Positions 42,388 through 51,035 of a DNA stretch of 64,000 bases are shown here, piece after piece. How positions within the stretch are numbered: the first letter of the stretch is position 1; each line of letters opens with the position of its first letter. The notes beneath the pieces are model-generated. The model had not been told where the DNA came from. It searched no databases and saw nothing but the letters and a program-made list of their open reading frames with translations. A program made the translations under genes and the position numbers. The stretch lies in the NCBI GenBank assembly GCA_013361095.1, contig JAATWA010000001.1, positions 2,148,501 through 2,212,500 of the forward strand. The letters are read 5' to 3'. Source of the DNA: Pseudanabaena biceps (lineage in GTDB: Bacteria > Cyanobacteriota > Cyanobacteriia > Pseudanabaenales > Pseudanabaenaceae).

Positions 42388-44577
42388 TTAATCTTCGTCG
42401 TTCTGTTCCTGTGGGTTAACGATCGCAGTTTTATAGGAATGAGGTAAATCTTTAACTGCGTTGGCAATTACGCCAATTAGGTTAAGCTTCTGGAGGACAG
42501 AAATGGCTTGGGAGAACTCACCACGAGTAATCCGATCAATTCTAGCTACCGCTATCACTCCACCACTGCAAGAAGCAATTTGAATTGTATCCACCGTACC
42601 AAGCACAGGCGGCGAGTCAATGATTACAAGATCGTAAGTCTCCTCAAAACTAGCGATTAACTTCTGTAACCATTCTGAGCTGAGTAGAGTCACTGAATCA
42701 CTGGGGATCGGTCCTGCGGTCAGGATATCAATTGTAGAATTGGAAGTCTGAATGACATCGCGGCTATCAATACTGCCCTTACTAGCCAACAAAGTCGATA
42801 AACCTCGTTCATTGGGCAGATTGAGCTTTTTGTGCAAAGTTGGCGATCTCATATCTGCGTCAACCAATAAGACTCGTTTATGCAAACGGGCTGCACTAGT
42901 TGCTAAGCCAATCGCGATCGTTGATTTACCCTCACCGGGTAAGGCGGAAGTAATTACCAGCGATCGCACAGATATATCTTCAGGAAAGGTACTAAGCTGG
43001 ATATTTTTGTATGTCAGATCGAGGGATTCGCGAAAAGGCAGCCATTGAATGATTTCAATAGCCATGGGCGACACAGATTGTCCCTTCAAAAACTGCGGTA
43101 AAAAATTAGTACTAGACTCTTCTGTAAATAGATATTGCGGAGTCATGCCAAGTAATGACAAAGAGGCGATTTGCTGTTCTAGCTCATTGTAATTACGCAC
43201 AGTATCATCTTGCATATCACGGAGAAATGCGGCAATACCGCCCAAAAACAAGCCCGCAATTAGTCCTAAAATTATATTCCGCCTTAGGCTATCGCCAGAA
43301 TCAGAAAAACCTAACCCCGGTTCCTCGACCACCTGCCAATCAAATCCACCCCGAGCAATTTCTTGACTTAATTCTTGATGATTTTTGAGTAAAGTCGCTA
43401 GGGTTTCCTGTTGCACCTTTAGTTTTGGTTGCAATGCTTCATACTCACCGAGCAGCTTGGGTAGACGCTCCATTTCTATCTTTAGTTTGGCTTCTTGTCC
43501 ACCAAGCGATGTAAGACGGGACTGCAAAAGGGTAATTTGAGTCTGGGTTTCGACAATTTGACTGGCTAAAGCTGCATCAACACCACTTAGCTGATCCCCA
43601 TTCCACTTAGAAGATATAGAGATGCTGGCATCTCCTAAAATACTTCTTCTCTCCTCTTCGAGACTACGCTGTTGTTGTCTAAACCGTAAGTCCAAAGCTT
43701 CTACAATTGGATTAGAAGGTTGAAATCTCGCTTTTTCCCGATTGAGAGCAACTTCTATGCCCTGCATTTCTGAGACTAGGGCTTGATATCGTTGAGACTG
43801 ATTGAGCCGAGACAGTAATACGGCATCCTGAGACGATAGATTAAGCTTTTGTTGTAAAGAATTGAGGCGAGTTGTCGCTTGGTCATATTCCAAGTTAGTA
43901 TTGGCTTTCTGTTGCTCGATCGCAGCTAAGTTTGAGGTGATTTCGGTGACTCTCTGGGTAGCATCAAACAAGTTGTTCTTGCGGCGAAATTCTTCTATGG
44001 AATTGCTAACTTCGGCAATACTTTTACGCACGTTCTCAACCTGTGAATCGATACCAGAAAGCCCGTTTTGCAGTCGTTTTTCTTGCTGTTCGCGGTTATA
44101 GTCGGTGTAGACCTTTTTGAAAGCTCGTAAAACTTCACGAGTTTTAACTGGATCTAGGGCAGTGTATTGTAGTTCGACAATTTTGGTCGGTTTCTCTTTT
44201 CCACCTAACATGTCAATTCGTAGAGTCTGTAATTCTGTCGAATTAATACCAGGATATTGAGATGATAGTAAGTCTGTAGCTTTCTCATACATAGATGTAC
44301 TCTGTAAGAGCTGTAGCTGAGTTGCATAGTCAATCTGCACATTGGAGTCAATAAAAGAGGTTGCATTTGACTTGTAAGTTGACTCCACCAGCAAACGCAT
44401 AACACTAGTGTATTTTGGCTTAGAACTAATATTGATAAACATTGCAACCATTAATCCAACGCCCAAGCCGCCTAGAACCCACCAACGCCGACGAGAAAAG
44501 ACCGCTAATATTTTTCCATATCCAGGATCTTGCTCTACAAGGTCAGGCTTAGCAAGCCTAGAAGCATTTAGATGCAT
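42388..44577 (-). CDS. Polysaccharide copolymerase / bacterial tyrosine kinase (Wzc-like)
   Basis: 729 residues. N-terminal Wzz chain-length domain between two membrane helices (WWVLGGLGVGLMVAMFI and IILGLIAGLFLGGIAAFL) with a long periplasmic coiled coil, then a cytoplasmic BY-kinase domain with Walker A ALPGEGKSTIAIG, Walker A' VLLVDADMRSP and Walker B DLVIIDSPPVLGT. These proteins control length and export of surface polysaccharide. The C-terminal tail (HSYKTAIVNPQEQNDED) has a single tyrosine instead of the usual tyrosine cluster, so autophosphorylation may be reduced or differ. Confidence 0.93.
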   Translation of the reverse strand: MHLNASRLAKPDLVEQDPGYGKILAVFSRRRWWVLGGLGVGLMVAMFINISSKPKYTSVMRLLVESTYKSNATSFIDSNVQIDYATQLQLLQSTSMYEKATDLLSSQYPGINSTELQTLRIDMLGGKEKPTKIVELQYTALDPVKTREVLRAFKKVYTDYNREQQEKRLQNGLSGIDSQVENVRKSIAEVSNSIEEFRRKNNLFDATQRVTEITSNLAAIEQQKANTNLEYDQATTRLNSLQQKLNLSSQDAVLLSRLNQSQRYQALVSEMQGIEVALNREKARFQPSNPIVEALDLRFRQQQRSLEEERRSILGDASISISSKWNGDQLSGVDAALASQIVETQTQITLLQSRLTSLGGQEAKLKIEMERLPKLLGEYEALQPKLKVQQETLATLLKNHQELSQEIARGGFDWQVVEEPGLGFSDSGDSLRRNIILGLIAGLFLGGIAAFLRDMQDDTVRNYNELEQQIASLSLLGMTPQYLFTEESSTNFLPQFLKGQSVSPMAIEIIQWLPFRESLDLTYKNIQLSTFPEDISVRSLVITSALPGEGKSTIAIGLATSAARLHKRVLLVDADMRSPTLHKKLNLPNERGLSTLLASKGSIDSRDVIQTSNSTIDILTAGPIPSDSVTLLSSEWLQKLIASFEETYDLVIIDSPPVLGTVDTIQIASCSGGVIAVARIDRITRGEFSQAISVLQKLNLIGVIANAVKDLPHSYKTAIVNPQEQNDED

Positions 44578-44623
44578 AGTTTTGTCCTTATCACAATATT
44601 TTTTAATTATGCCCAGCTACTTA

Positions 44624-45709
44624 TCAATGAGAGACGATCTCAGCGATCATTTGGTCAACTTTTTGAAAAAAAATAGCTTCTGAGAAGTTACTAATGGCAT
44701 GATCTCGGATTTTTGCATAGTCCCATTGCACTGCTTGCGCTTCGATTATGGCATTTTTTAGAGATGCTGATGTCTGCTGCTCAAATAGAATACCAGTGAG
44801 TCCTGATATTTGTGTGTCCAACACTCCACCTGCACCATAGGCAATCACAGGAGTGCCACTGGCATTAGCTTCTATCGGTACTAATCCATAATCTTCGAGA
44901 GCGGCGACGATGACAAATTGGGCTTTTGCCATTAGCTCACACCGATCTCGATCGCTGACATGACCAAGGAATTTAATATTATTATGCGCCTTTGATCGTA
45001 ATTGAGTTGTTTCAGGCCCTTCACCTGTGATGATCAGCGGCAAATTCAGGCTATTAAAGGCTTCAACAATAATATCGAGGCGTTTATAGCTGAGATGACG
45101 AGATGAAACAAGGCAATAATTATCTTTTTGATCGGCAAAAGTGAAGCGGCGATCATCGATGGGATAGTTGATCACAACTGCATCTCGCTTGTATGTTTCT
45201 TGAATTCTCTTGGCGACTGTGGTTGAGTTGGCGATGTAGTAATCAGGAGATTGCGCGTAGGTGATATCTTGCTGGCGCATGATTTTAAATACCAACTCAA
45301 TTAATGGTTTTAGAACGCTGTATGCACCGTATTCGCGTAAATAAGTATTTGTGTCCCATAAAAAACGGGTGATGTTATGACAAAAGCAAATATGAATGGC
45401 ATTGGGGCGCTTTTGGACACCTTTAGCAAAGCTGGCACTACTACTCAAGATTAAGTCATATTCCTTAAGATTTAGAGAGCTAAAGGCTGAGTAGTAAAAA
45501 GGAGCGAATAGGCGAAAATATTTGCGTGTAGCGGGAATATTTTGTAAAAAAGTAGTGTGGACGGGGCGATCGCCTAAATCAATAGTGTTTTGGCGATCGT
45601 ATATCGAGGTATAAATATCTGCGGTGGGAAAATGCTTGCATAGAAGTTCAAACACCCTTTCAGCGCCGCCACGTTGCGTAAGATAGTCATGAACTAGAGC
45701 GATTTTCAT
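44624..45709 (-). CDS. Family 4 glycosyltransferase
   Basis: 361 residues with two Rossmann domains. N-terminal KIALVHDYLTQRGGAERVFE contains the acceptor-side glycine loop; the C-terminal domain has SRHLSYKRLDIIVEAF, ITGEGPE, IKFLGHVSDRD and the donor-binding EX7E segment EDYGLVPIEANASGTPVIAY. It adds a sugar to a lipid-linked polysaccharide intermediate at the membrane. It is 46 bases upstream of the Wzc-like gene and very likely in one operon with it. Confidence 0.92.
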   Translation of the reverse strand: MKIALVHDYLTQRGGAERVFELLCKHFPTADIYTSIYDRQNTIDLGDRPVHTTFLQNIPATRKYFRLFAPFYYSAFSSLNLKEYDLILSSSASFAKGVQKRPNAIHICFCHNITRFLWDTNTYLREYGAYSVLKPLIELVFKIMRQQDITYAQSPDYYIANSTTVAKRIQETYKRDAVVINYPIDDRRFTFADQKDNYCLVSSRHLSYKRLDIIVEAFNSLNLPLIITGEGPETTQLRSKAHNNIKFLGHVSDRDRCELMAKAQFVIVAALEDYGLVPIEANASGTPVIAYGAGGVLDTQISGLTGILFEQQTSASLKNAIIEAQAVQWDYAKIRDHAISNFSEAIFFQKVDQMIAEIVSH

Positions 45710-45879
45710 TAAAGCTTTTTGATTGTTGATCTTTATAAATTGGAGCGAAACTTTAGCGAACCTTGCGGAGCTTTAGATTTACAACAAAATACCACAAACC
45801 ATAAAACACCTTAGAATGACAAAAGGCGGGTTATATAAAAGTTATATTCGTACTATACTCGTACATTTAAGGCGCATCT

Positions 45880-48800
45880 ATGACGGGCGATGAGGCGTTA
45901 GAATTAGTTGAAACATTATTAGGGCGGAGCTTAACTCGCGTTGAGCAGTCTGTATTTCTTGGCGTGTGGCAAAATTTGTCATATTCAGAAATTGCCAAGC
46001 AGACTGGCTATGACTCAGGTTATATCAAATTAGTCAGCCATAAATTGTGGCATTACCTGACTGAAGCTCTAGAAGAAAAAGTCACCAAAAATACGGTAAT
46101 CAATGTTCTGCGTCGCTATAAGCAAGCCCATAGTTCCGAAGTTGCCGCAACTTTGCCAGGTATCAACCGTGAACCTAGTAGTAATCAAGACTGGGGTGAA
46201 GTAGTCGATGTCACTTTTTTCTATGGTCGTGAGTCAGAGTTAGGTACTTTAGAGCAATGGATTGATCGCGATCGCTGTCGGCTTATTGCCATTTTAGGAA
46301 TGGGCGGATTAGGTAAGACGGCGCTATCGGTAAAAATGGCGCAACAATTGCAGGGAAGGTTTGACTTTGTGTGGTGGCGATCGCTAAATAATGCTAAAAC
46401 CCCTAGCGAAATGCTGACTTCCGCAATTCACTTTCTGTCACAACAGCGAGAAACACCTGACACCGATGATATCAATGCATTGATCTCTCGGCTCATGGAA
46501 TATTTACAGCGCTATCGTTGTTTATTAGTGCTAGACAATTTTGAATCTGTACTCAAGGATGAAGCCCAAGCGGGAGCCTATCGCAAGGACTATGATGGCT
46601 ATGGCTCACTATTGAGAAGAGTAGGCGAGGTCTCGCATCGTAGCTGTTTAGTGATTACTAGCCGTGAGATGCCCGAGGAAGTAGCAACTTTAGAAGGCGA
46701 AATTTTACCCGTACGAGCTTTGCAAATCGGCGGATTGGATGAGTCCGCCGCCGAACGGGTACTTGAAGCAAAGGGAATCAGATCGCAAGAAGAAGAGTTA
46801 CATCGTTTAGTGGATTGGTATCGAGGCAATCCTCTAGCCTTAAAAATTGCTGCCACCTCAATTAAAGACCTATATTCAGGCAGCATCAATCGATTTTTAG
46901 AGCAGAAGTCAATTGTTTTTAGTGGCATTGCTAATCTGCTGGAGCAGCAGTATCAGAGGCTTACAGCCTACGAAAAGCAAATTATGCTCTGGCTAGCAAT
47001 CAATCGAGAACCAGTCCAACCTAGCGAACTTCGTTCCGATATTGTGCCGACTATTGAGCAAAATTACTTGATGATGTCTTTGCGATCGCTCAAAAGGCGA
47101 TCGCTAGTTGAGCATACTGGAGCAGGCTTTACACAACAGCCTGTAGTGATGGAGTTTGTAACTAATCTACTAATTGATCAGATCTATCAAGAAATTACCC
47201 AAGAGCATCCTATTGGGATCTTGCCAAGTATTCAATCAAAGCTAAACAGGCAATTATTCTATTTGCGACATTATTCCTTAATCAAGGCTACTGCTAAAGA
47301 CTATATTCGCCAGACTCAAATCAGGCTGATTTTAGAGCCTCTAGTCGCGAGGCTAATGGGGCGCTTGGGTAGCAAACAAATGGTTGCTAAGGAACTGTTT
47401 CAGACCATATCGGAATTACGCCGTCGGGAACTAAGACCTGACGGCGAACTAAAATCGACCTTTGGCTATGGCGGCGGTAATCTGATCAATTTGCTCTGTT
47501 ACTTGGGCATTGATCTATCAGGCGTAGATTTCTCATATTTAGCAATTCGACAAGCTTATTTACCTGAAGTCAAATTACATCGGGCTAATTTTTCCAAAAC
47601 TGCTCTCATTAAGTCAGTATTTGCAGAAGTAATCGGCGGTGTCCTATCCGTTGCTTTTAGCGGTGATGGCAAACTACTAGCGATCGGCGACACCAAGGGC
47701 GACATTCACCTATGGCGCGTGAGCGATGGCAAGCCAATACTTACCTATAAAGGTCACAAAGGCTGGGTAGTATCAGTCGCGTTTAATCCTGACAGCACAG
47801 TCTTAGCTAGCAGTAGCATTGATCAATCGATCAAGCTCTGGGATGTATCGACAGGAGATTGCTTGAATACTTTACAGGGCTATATTGGCGCAGTTATGTC
47901 TGCGGCTTTTAGCCCCGACGGTACGATTTTGGCAAGCGGTCATGCCGATCGCACAGTTAGGCTGTGGAGGGCTGGGCAATGCTTTAAGATTTTGCATGGT
48001 CATGAAGACATTGTGGAGGCAGTCGCCTTTAGCAATAATGGCAACTTGTTAGCGAGCAGTAGCGATGACTGCACGGTGCGTCTATGGGATGTGGACACAG
48101 GTGATTGCATCCGTATATTAGACGGACATGAGGATATTGTCTGGTCGATCGCCTTCAGCCATAACGGTAAAGTGTTAGCCAGTGGTAGTGAAGATAAAAC
48201 AACTAGACTCTGGAATGTGGACACAGGCAATCCGCTCAAAATCTTAACTGGTCATACCCACACCGTATTTGCCGTCAGTTTTAGTCGCGATGGCTCGACC
48301 CTAGCGACAGGTAGCGGCGATCGCACGATTCGTCTATGGGATCTCAAAACTGCTGAATGCTTTAAAACTCTTACAGGGCATAACCACTGGGTACGCTCGA
48401 TCGCCTTTCATCCTGAGCGCTTGATTTTGGCAAGTAGTAGTGGCGATGAAATGGTGAAAATATGGGAGATCGATACAGGTATGTGTATGCGAACCTTTCA
48501 AGGACATATAGGGCGATCGTGGACAGATAAGAATGACACCCAAGATGAGGGGCAAATCTCTGGAAATACTTCCAATGAGCATTTAATGAATCTTTGGGAA
48601 GTTACATCTGGGCAACAGTTTCGGATTTTGCAGGGATACACCAATGCAATTCGTTCTGTAACCTTTAACCTAGAGCAGAGCATTTTGGCTAGTGGTGGTG
48701 ATGACTCAATCATCCGTCTGTGGGATATTCAATCAGGAAGACGAATCAGGGCTTTGCATGGTCATGCGGGTCATGTTTGGCAAGTTGCCTTTAGTCCCAG

Positions 48801-49614
48801 TGGTACTCTGCTCGCTAGTTGCGCCGAAGACTGTACTATCAAACTTTGGGATGTCAGCAGTGGCAACTGTCTCACCACAATTTCTGAACACCCAGATCTC
48901 GCGCGTACCTTAGTTTTTAGTCACGACAGTAGACTTTTAGCCACAGGAGAAACCAGTAAAGTCATCAAACTTAGAAATATTGTCACTGGAGAATGTTTCC
49001 GTAGTTTTGAAGGACATACAGCCGCTATTTTATCGATTATCTTTAGCCCAGACGATCGCCATATCATCAGCAGCAGTCGGGACAAAACCATCAAGATTTG
49101 GGATACCGATACAGGTGAATGCCTAAACACATCAGAGCCACTTACAGTGTTTACCTCTAATGTGATGTTGATGCCCTCACAGCTAAATATGGTTTTTATT
49201 TGCGGGAGCAGCAGTATTTATAGATGGGATACTCAAAGCGGTGAACTAACAACTGAGCAGATCAGGCATCAAGGAAATGCGCTCTCTATTGCTAGCGATC
49301 CGCAAGGAGTGCTGCTAGCGAGTGCAGGTGAGGACACAAATATCCATGTGTGGAACTGGCGGAGTGGTGAAGCGGTAAATACTCTAATCGGGCATACTGG
49401 CACTGTGTATGCGCTAGCTTTTTCGCCTGACGGTAATTTGATTGTGAGTAGTAGCCGAGACGAGACAATCAAGCTTTGGGATGTGCAAACGGGTGAATGT
49501 ATCCAAACTTATCGGGAGCCTCGTCCATACGAGGGGCTAAATATTACCGAAGCCTCAGGCTTAAGTACAGCCCAAAAAGCTAAGCTGGTTGCTCTCGGTG
49601 CGATCGAAGATTGA
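45880..49614 (+). CDS. STAND NTPase: vMAP-type HTH, NB-ARC and WD40 propellers
   Basis: 1244 residues. N-terminus (1-80) is a helix-turn-helix of the type found at the start of vWA-MoxR-associated proteins (LTRVEQSVFLGVWQNLSYSE, IAKQTGYDSGYIK). NB-ARC (about 110-420): P-loop ILGMGGLGKTALSVK, Walker B CLLVLDNFESVL and GNPLALKIAA. A helical region and a short pentapeptide-like stretch (VDFSYLAIRQAYLPEVKL) lead to about 15 WD40 repeats, one degenerate around 880-920, enough for two propellers. STAND proteins are sensors that oligomerise on ligand binding; many act in phage defence or signalling. Which effector this one uses is unknown. Confidence 0.93.
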   Translation: MTGDEALELVETLLGRSLTRVEQSVFLGVWQNLSYSEIAKQTGYDSGYIKLVSHKLWHYLTEALEEKVTKNTVINVLRRYKQAHSSEVAATLPGINREPSSNQDWGEVVDVTFFYGRESELGTLEQWIDRDRCRLIAILGMGGLGKTALSVKMAQQLQGRFDFVWWRSLNNAKTPSEMLTSAIHFLSQQRETPDTDDINALISRLMEYLQRYRCLLVLDNFESVLKDEAQAGAYRKDYDGYGSLLRRVGEVSHRSCLVITSREMPEEVATLEGEILPVRALQIGGLDESAAERVLEAKGIRSQEEELHRLVDWYRGNPLALKIAATSIKDLYSGSINRFLEQKSIVFSGIANLLEQQYQRLTAYEKQIMLWLAINREPVQPSELRSDIVPTIEQNYLMMSLRSLKRRSLVEHTGAGFTQQPVVMEFVTNLLIDQIYQEITQEHPIGILPSIQSKLNRQLFYLRHYSLIKATAKDYIRQTQIRLILEPLVARLMGRLGSKQMVAKELFQTISELRRRELRPDGELKSTFGYGGGNLINLLCYLGIDLSGVDFSYLAIRQAYLPEVKLHRANFSKTALIKSVFAEVIGGVLSVAFSGDGKLLAIGDTKGDIHLWRVSDGKPILTYKGHKGWVVSVAFNPDSTVLASSSIDQSIKLWDVSTGDCLNTLQGYIGAVMSAAFSPDGTILASGHADRTVRLWRAGQCFKILHGHEDIVEAVAFSNNGNLLASSSDDCTVRLWDVDTGDCIRILDGHEDIVWSIAFSHNGKVLASGSEDKTTRLWNVDTGNPLKILTGHTHTVFAVSFSRDGSTLATGSGDRTIRLWDLKTAECFKTLTGHNHWVRSIAFHPERLILASSSGDEMVKIWEIDTGMCMRTFQGHIGRSWTDKNDTQDEGQISGNTSNEHLMNLWEVTSGQQFRILQGYTNAIRSVTFNLEQSILASGGDDSIIRLWDIQSGRRIRALHGHAGHVWQVAFSPSGTLLASCAEDCTIKLWDVSSGNCLTTISEHPDLARTLVFSHDSRLLATGETSKVIKLRNIVTGECFRSFEGHTAAILSIIFSPDDRHIISSSRDKTIKIWDTDTGECLNTSEPLTVFTSNVMLMPSQLNMVFICGSSSIYRWDTQSGELTTEQIRHQGNALSIASDPQGVLLASAGEDTNIHVWNWRSGEAVNTLIGHTGTVYALAFSPDGNLIVSSSRDETIKLWDVQTGECIQTYREPRPYEGLNITEASGLSTAQKAKLVALGAIED

Positions 49615-49635
49615 TTGCGATCGTTATAAAACCAA

Positions 49636-49680
49636 AAAAAACTTTAAAGGTCTGGCAAAGCCAGACCTTTAAAGTTTTTT
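49636..49680. terminator. Bidirectional terminator palindrome
   Basis: Perfect 21-bp arms AAAAAACTTTAAAGGTCTGG-C, loop AAA, between the convergent STAND and cruF genes; T-rich right arm. Confidence 0.88.
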
Positions 49681-49726
49681 GTAGATTATCACTTCTGATG
49701 TTTGGCGCGATCGCCAAGTGTATTAA

Positions 49727-50644
49727 CTAACGAGTGGCGGTTTCTACCTTGACGCTATTATCTACAGCGATTACAGGATTGGGATCAGAGTTGATTGCAC
49801 TAAAATCTTCACCATTAGGAGTTGTGAAATACAACAATGCTAGAGGTAAAGCTCCCACAACAATACCGAGTAGGGCAGGAACATAAAAGCCTGAGTTAAA
49901 GCTCAAAATCAGAGCAAACATAAAATTGCCTGCATACATAATCGTAGGAAATAAAATTTGCTGACGATTGAGTATGGGTTGGTTATCTTTACCCCAAATC
50001 AAGGACGCAACGGTCATGAACAATGCGCCAGTGCCAAACCATCCTACAAAGTTTTGGTAGGGCATTCCATAAAACTCCCCTGCTTGATGCCATTCCCAAA
50101 AAGGATATGCAGTTTGGCTCATGGCAGGATCAAGTACAAAATCCCAAGAAGTTAACATCAAAGAGCCAAGTGCGATCGCAACTAATCGATAGCCCCAGCC
50201 TGTGCCAAAACGCATAATTGTTGCGGCAACAATAAAGGCTGAGAAACCCATGTAAAACCAAGAGAGGGGAATGGTAAATGGTACTAAGCCAGCAATTTTA
50301 TAACCCAAGCCACTTAGATATGAGTAAGCTCCAAAGGGAAATCCTGTGCTAGTTCCTAACAATTCACTAGTGACGGAGAGTCCCACAGCAGGGATAAAAA
50401 ATGCGAGGGTACGTTGTAACCCGATTGTATTTTTGCCGTAAAGAAATGCGGCGATCGCGCCAAAAATCATGTAGGATGCACCGCCATTTTGCATTCCCCA
50501 TGAAAAGATTTGCAAACCAGCTTCCGATAAGCTTTCAATAAACTCGGTATTTGGCAGTACAAGAGTTAGCCCAAATATTCCAAATATCATAGAAACTAGG
50601 TGCATTCCTAGATTAAGCCATTGTGCGGGGATCGCTCGCCTCAT
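49727..50644 (-). CDS. cruF: Carotenoid biosynthesis protein CruF (1',2'-hydratase)
   Basis: 305 residues with about eight membrane helices. The block LGTSTGFPFGAYSYLSGLGY and the TSWDFVLDPAMSQTAYPFWEW / GEFYGMPYQNFVGW region (acidic residues and tryptophans in helix ends) identify the CruF/DUF422 family. CruF hydrates the psi end of gamma-carotene in myxol glycoside synthesis. The glycosyltransferase partner cruG is not adjacent, unlike in some cyanobacteria. Confidence 0.88.
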   Translation of the reverse strand: MRRAIPAQWLNLGMHLVSMIFGIFGLTLVLPNTEFIESLSEAGLQIFSWGMQNGGASYMIFGAIAAFLYGKNTIGLQRTLAFFIPAVGLSVTSELLGTSTGFPFGAYSYLSGLGYKIAGLVPFTIPLSWFYMGFSAFIVAATIMRFGTGWGYRLVAIALGSLMLTSWDFVLDPAMSQTAYPFWEWHQAGEFYGMPYQNFVGWFGTGALFMTVASLIWGKDNQPILNRQQILFPTIMYAGNFMFALILSFNSGFYVPALLGIVVGALPLALLYFTTPNGEDFSAINSDPNPVIAVDNSVKVETATR

Positions 50645-50789
50645 TACGCCATTTACTCCCAGAAGTTAGTTGAAAATTTGCTTAGCTAAGTTTAAATTTG
50701 CTTTAATTAACTTAACAAAAATATAAGCTAGCATACCATTCATTTTCTTAACCCGACGACACCCTTAGACTTTTACAGTAATTCTCATC

Positions 50790-50854
50790 AAAAAACCAAG
50801 ATTAGGATTTTCAGTGCCTTTGGCACTGAAAATCCTAATCTTGGTTTTTTGAAT
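50790..50854. repeat. Perfect 31-bp-arm palindrome
   Basis: TCAAAAAACCAAGATTAGGA-TTTTCAGTGCC and exact complement, loop TTT, the longest arms in the window. The left flank TAATTCTCA resembles the end of the 131-bp elements. Confidence 0.9.
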
Positions 50855-50888
50855 TTTATAGCGATCGCCAAGCGTATCAAGACATAAA

Positions 50889-50937
50889 ACCAAAAAGAGT
50901 CATGTCGGCGAAAATCGCCGACATGACTCTTTTTGGT
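50889..50937. repeat. Perfect 23-bp-arm palindrome
   Basis: ACCAAAAAGAGTCATGTCGG-CGA and complement, loop AAA. Preceded by ATAGCGATCGCCAAGCGTAT-CAAGAC, a flank repeated 89 bp further right before the next palindrome. Confidence 0.9.
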
Positions 50938-50973
50938 AAGCAATCCTTATAGCGATCGCCAAGCGTATTAAGA

Positions 50974-51024
50974 CAAAGCCAAACAAAGTGGCGGCACAAA
51001 GAGCCACCACTTTGTTTGGCTTTG
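50974..51024 (-). terminator. 22-bp-arm palindrome downstream of the 7TM-HD gene
   Basis: CAAAGCCAAACAAAGTGGCG-GC against the complement with one mismatch, 7-base loop, twelve bases after the stop of the minus-strand gene. Preceded by ATAGCGATCGCCAAGCGTAT-TAAGAC, the same flank as the previous palindrome. Confidence 0.85.
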
Positions 51025-51035
51025 GAAGATAAAAA

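Noticed and set aside
43155..43388. Plus-strand frame inside the Wzc-like gene
   Set aside because: Antisense shadow of the kinase gene.
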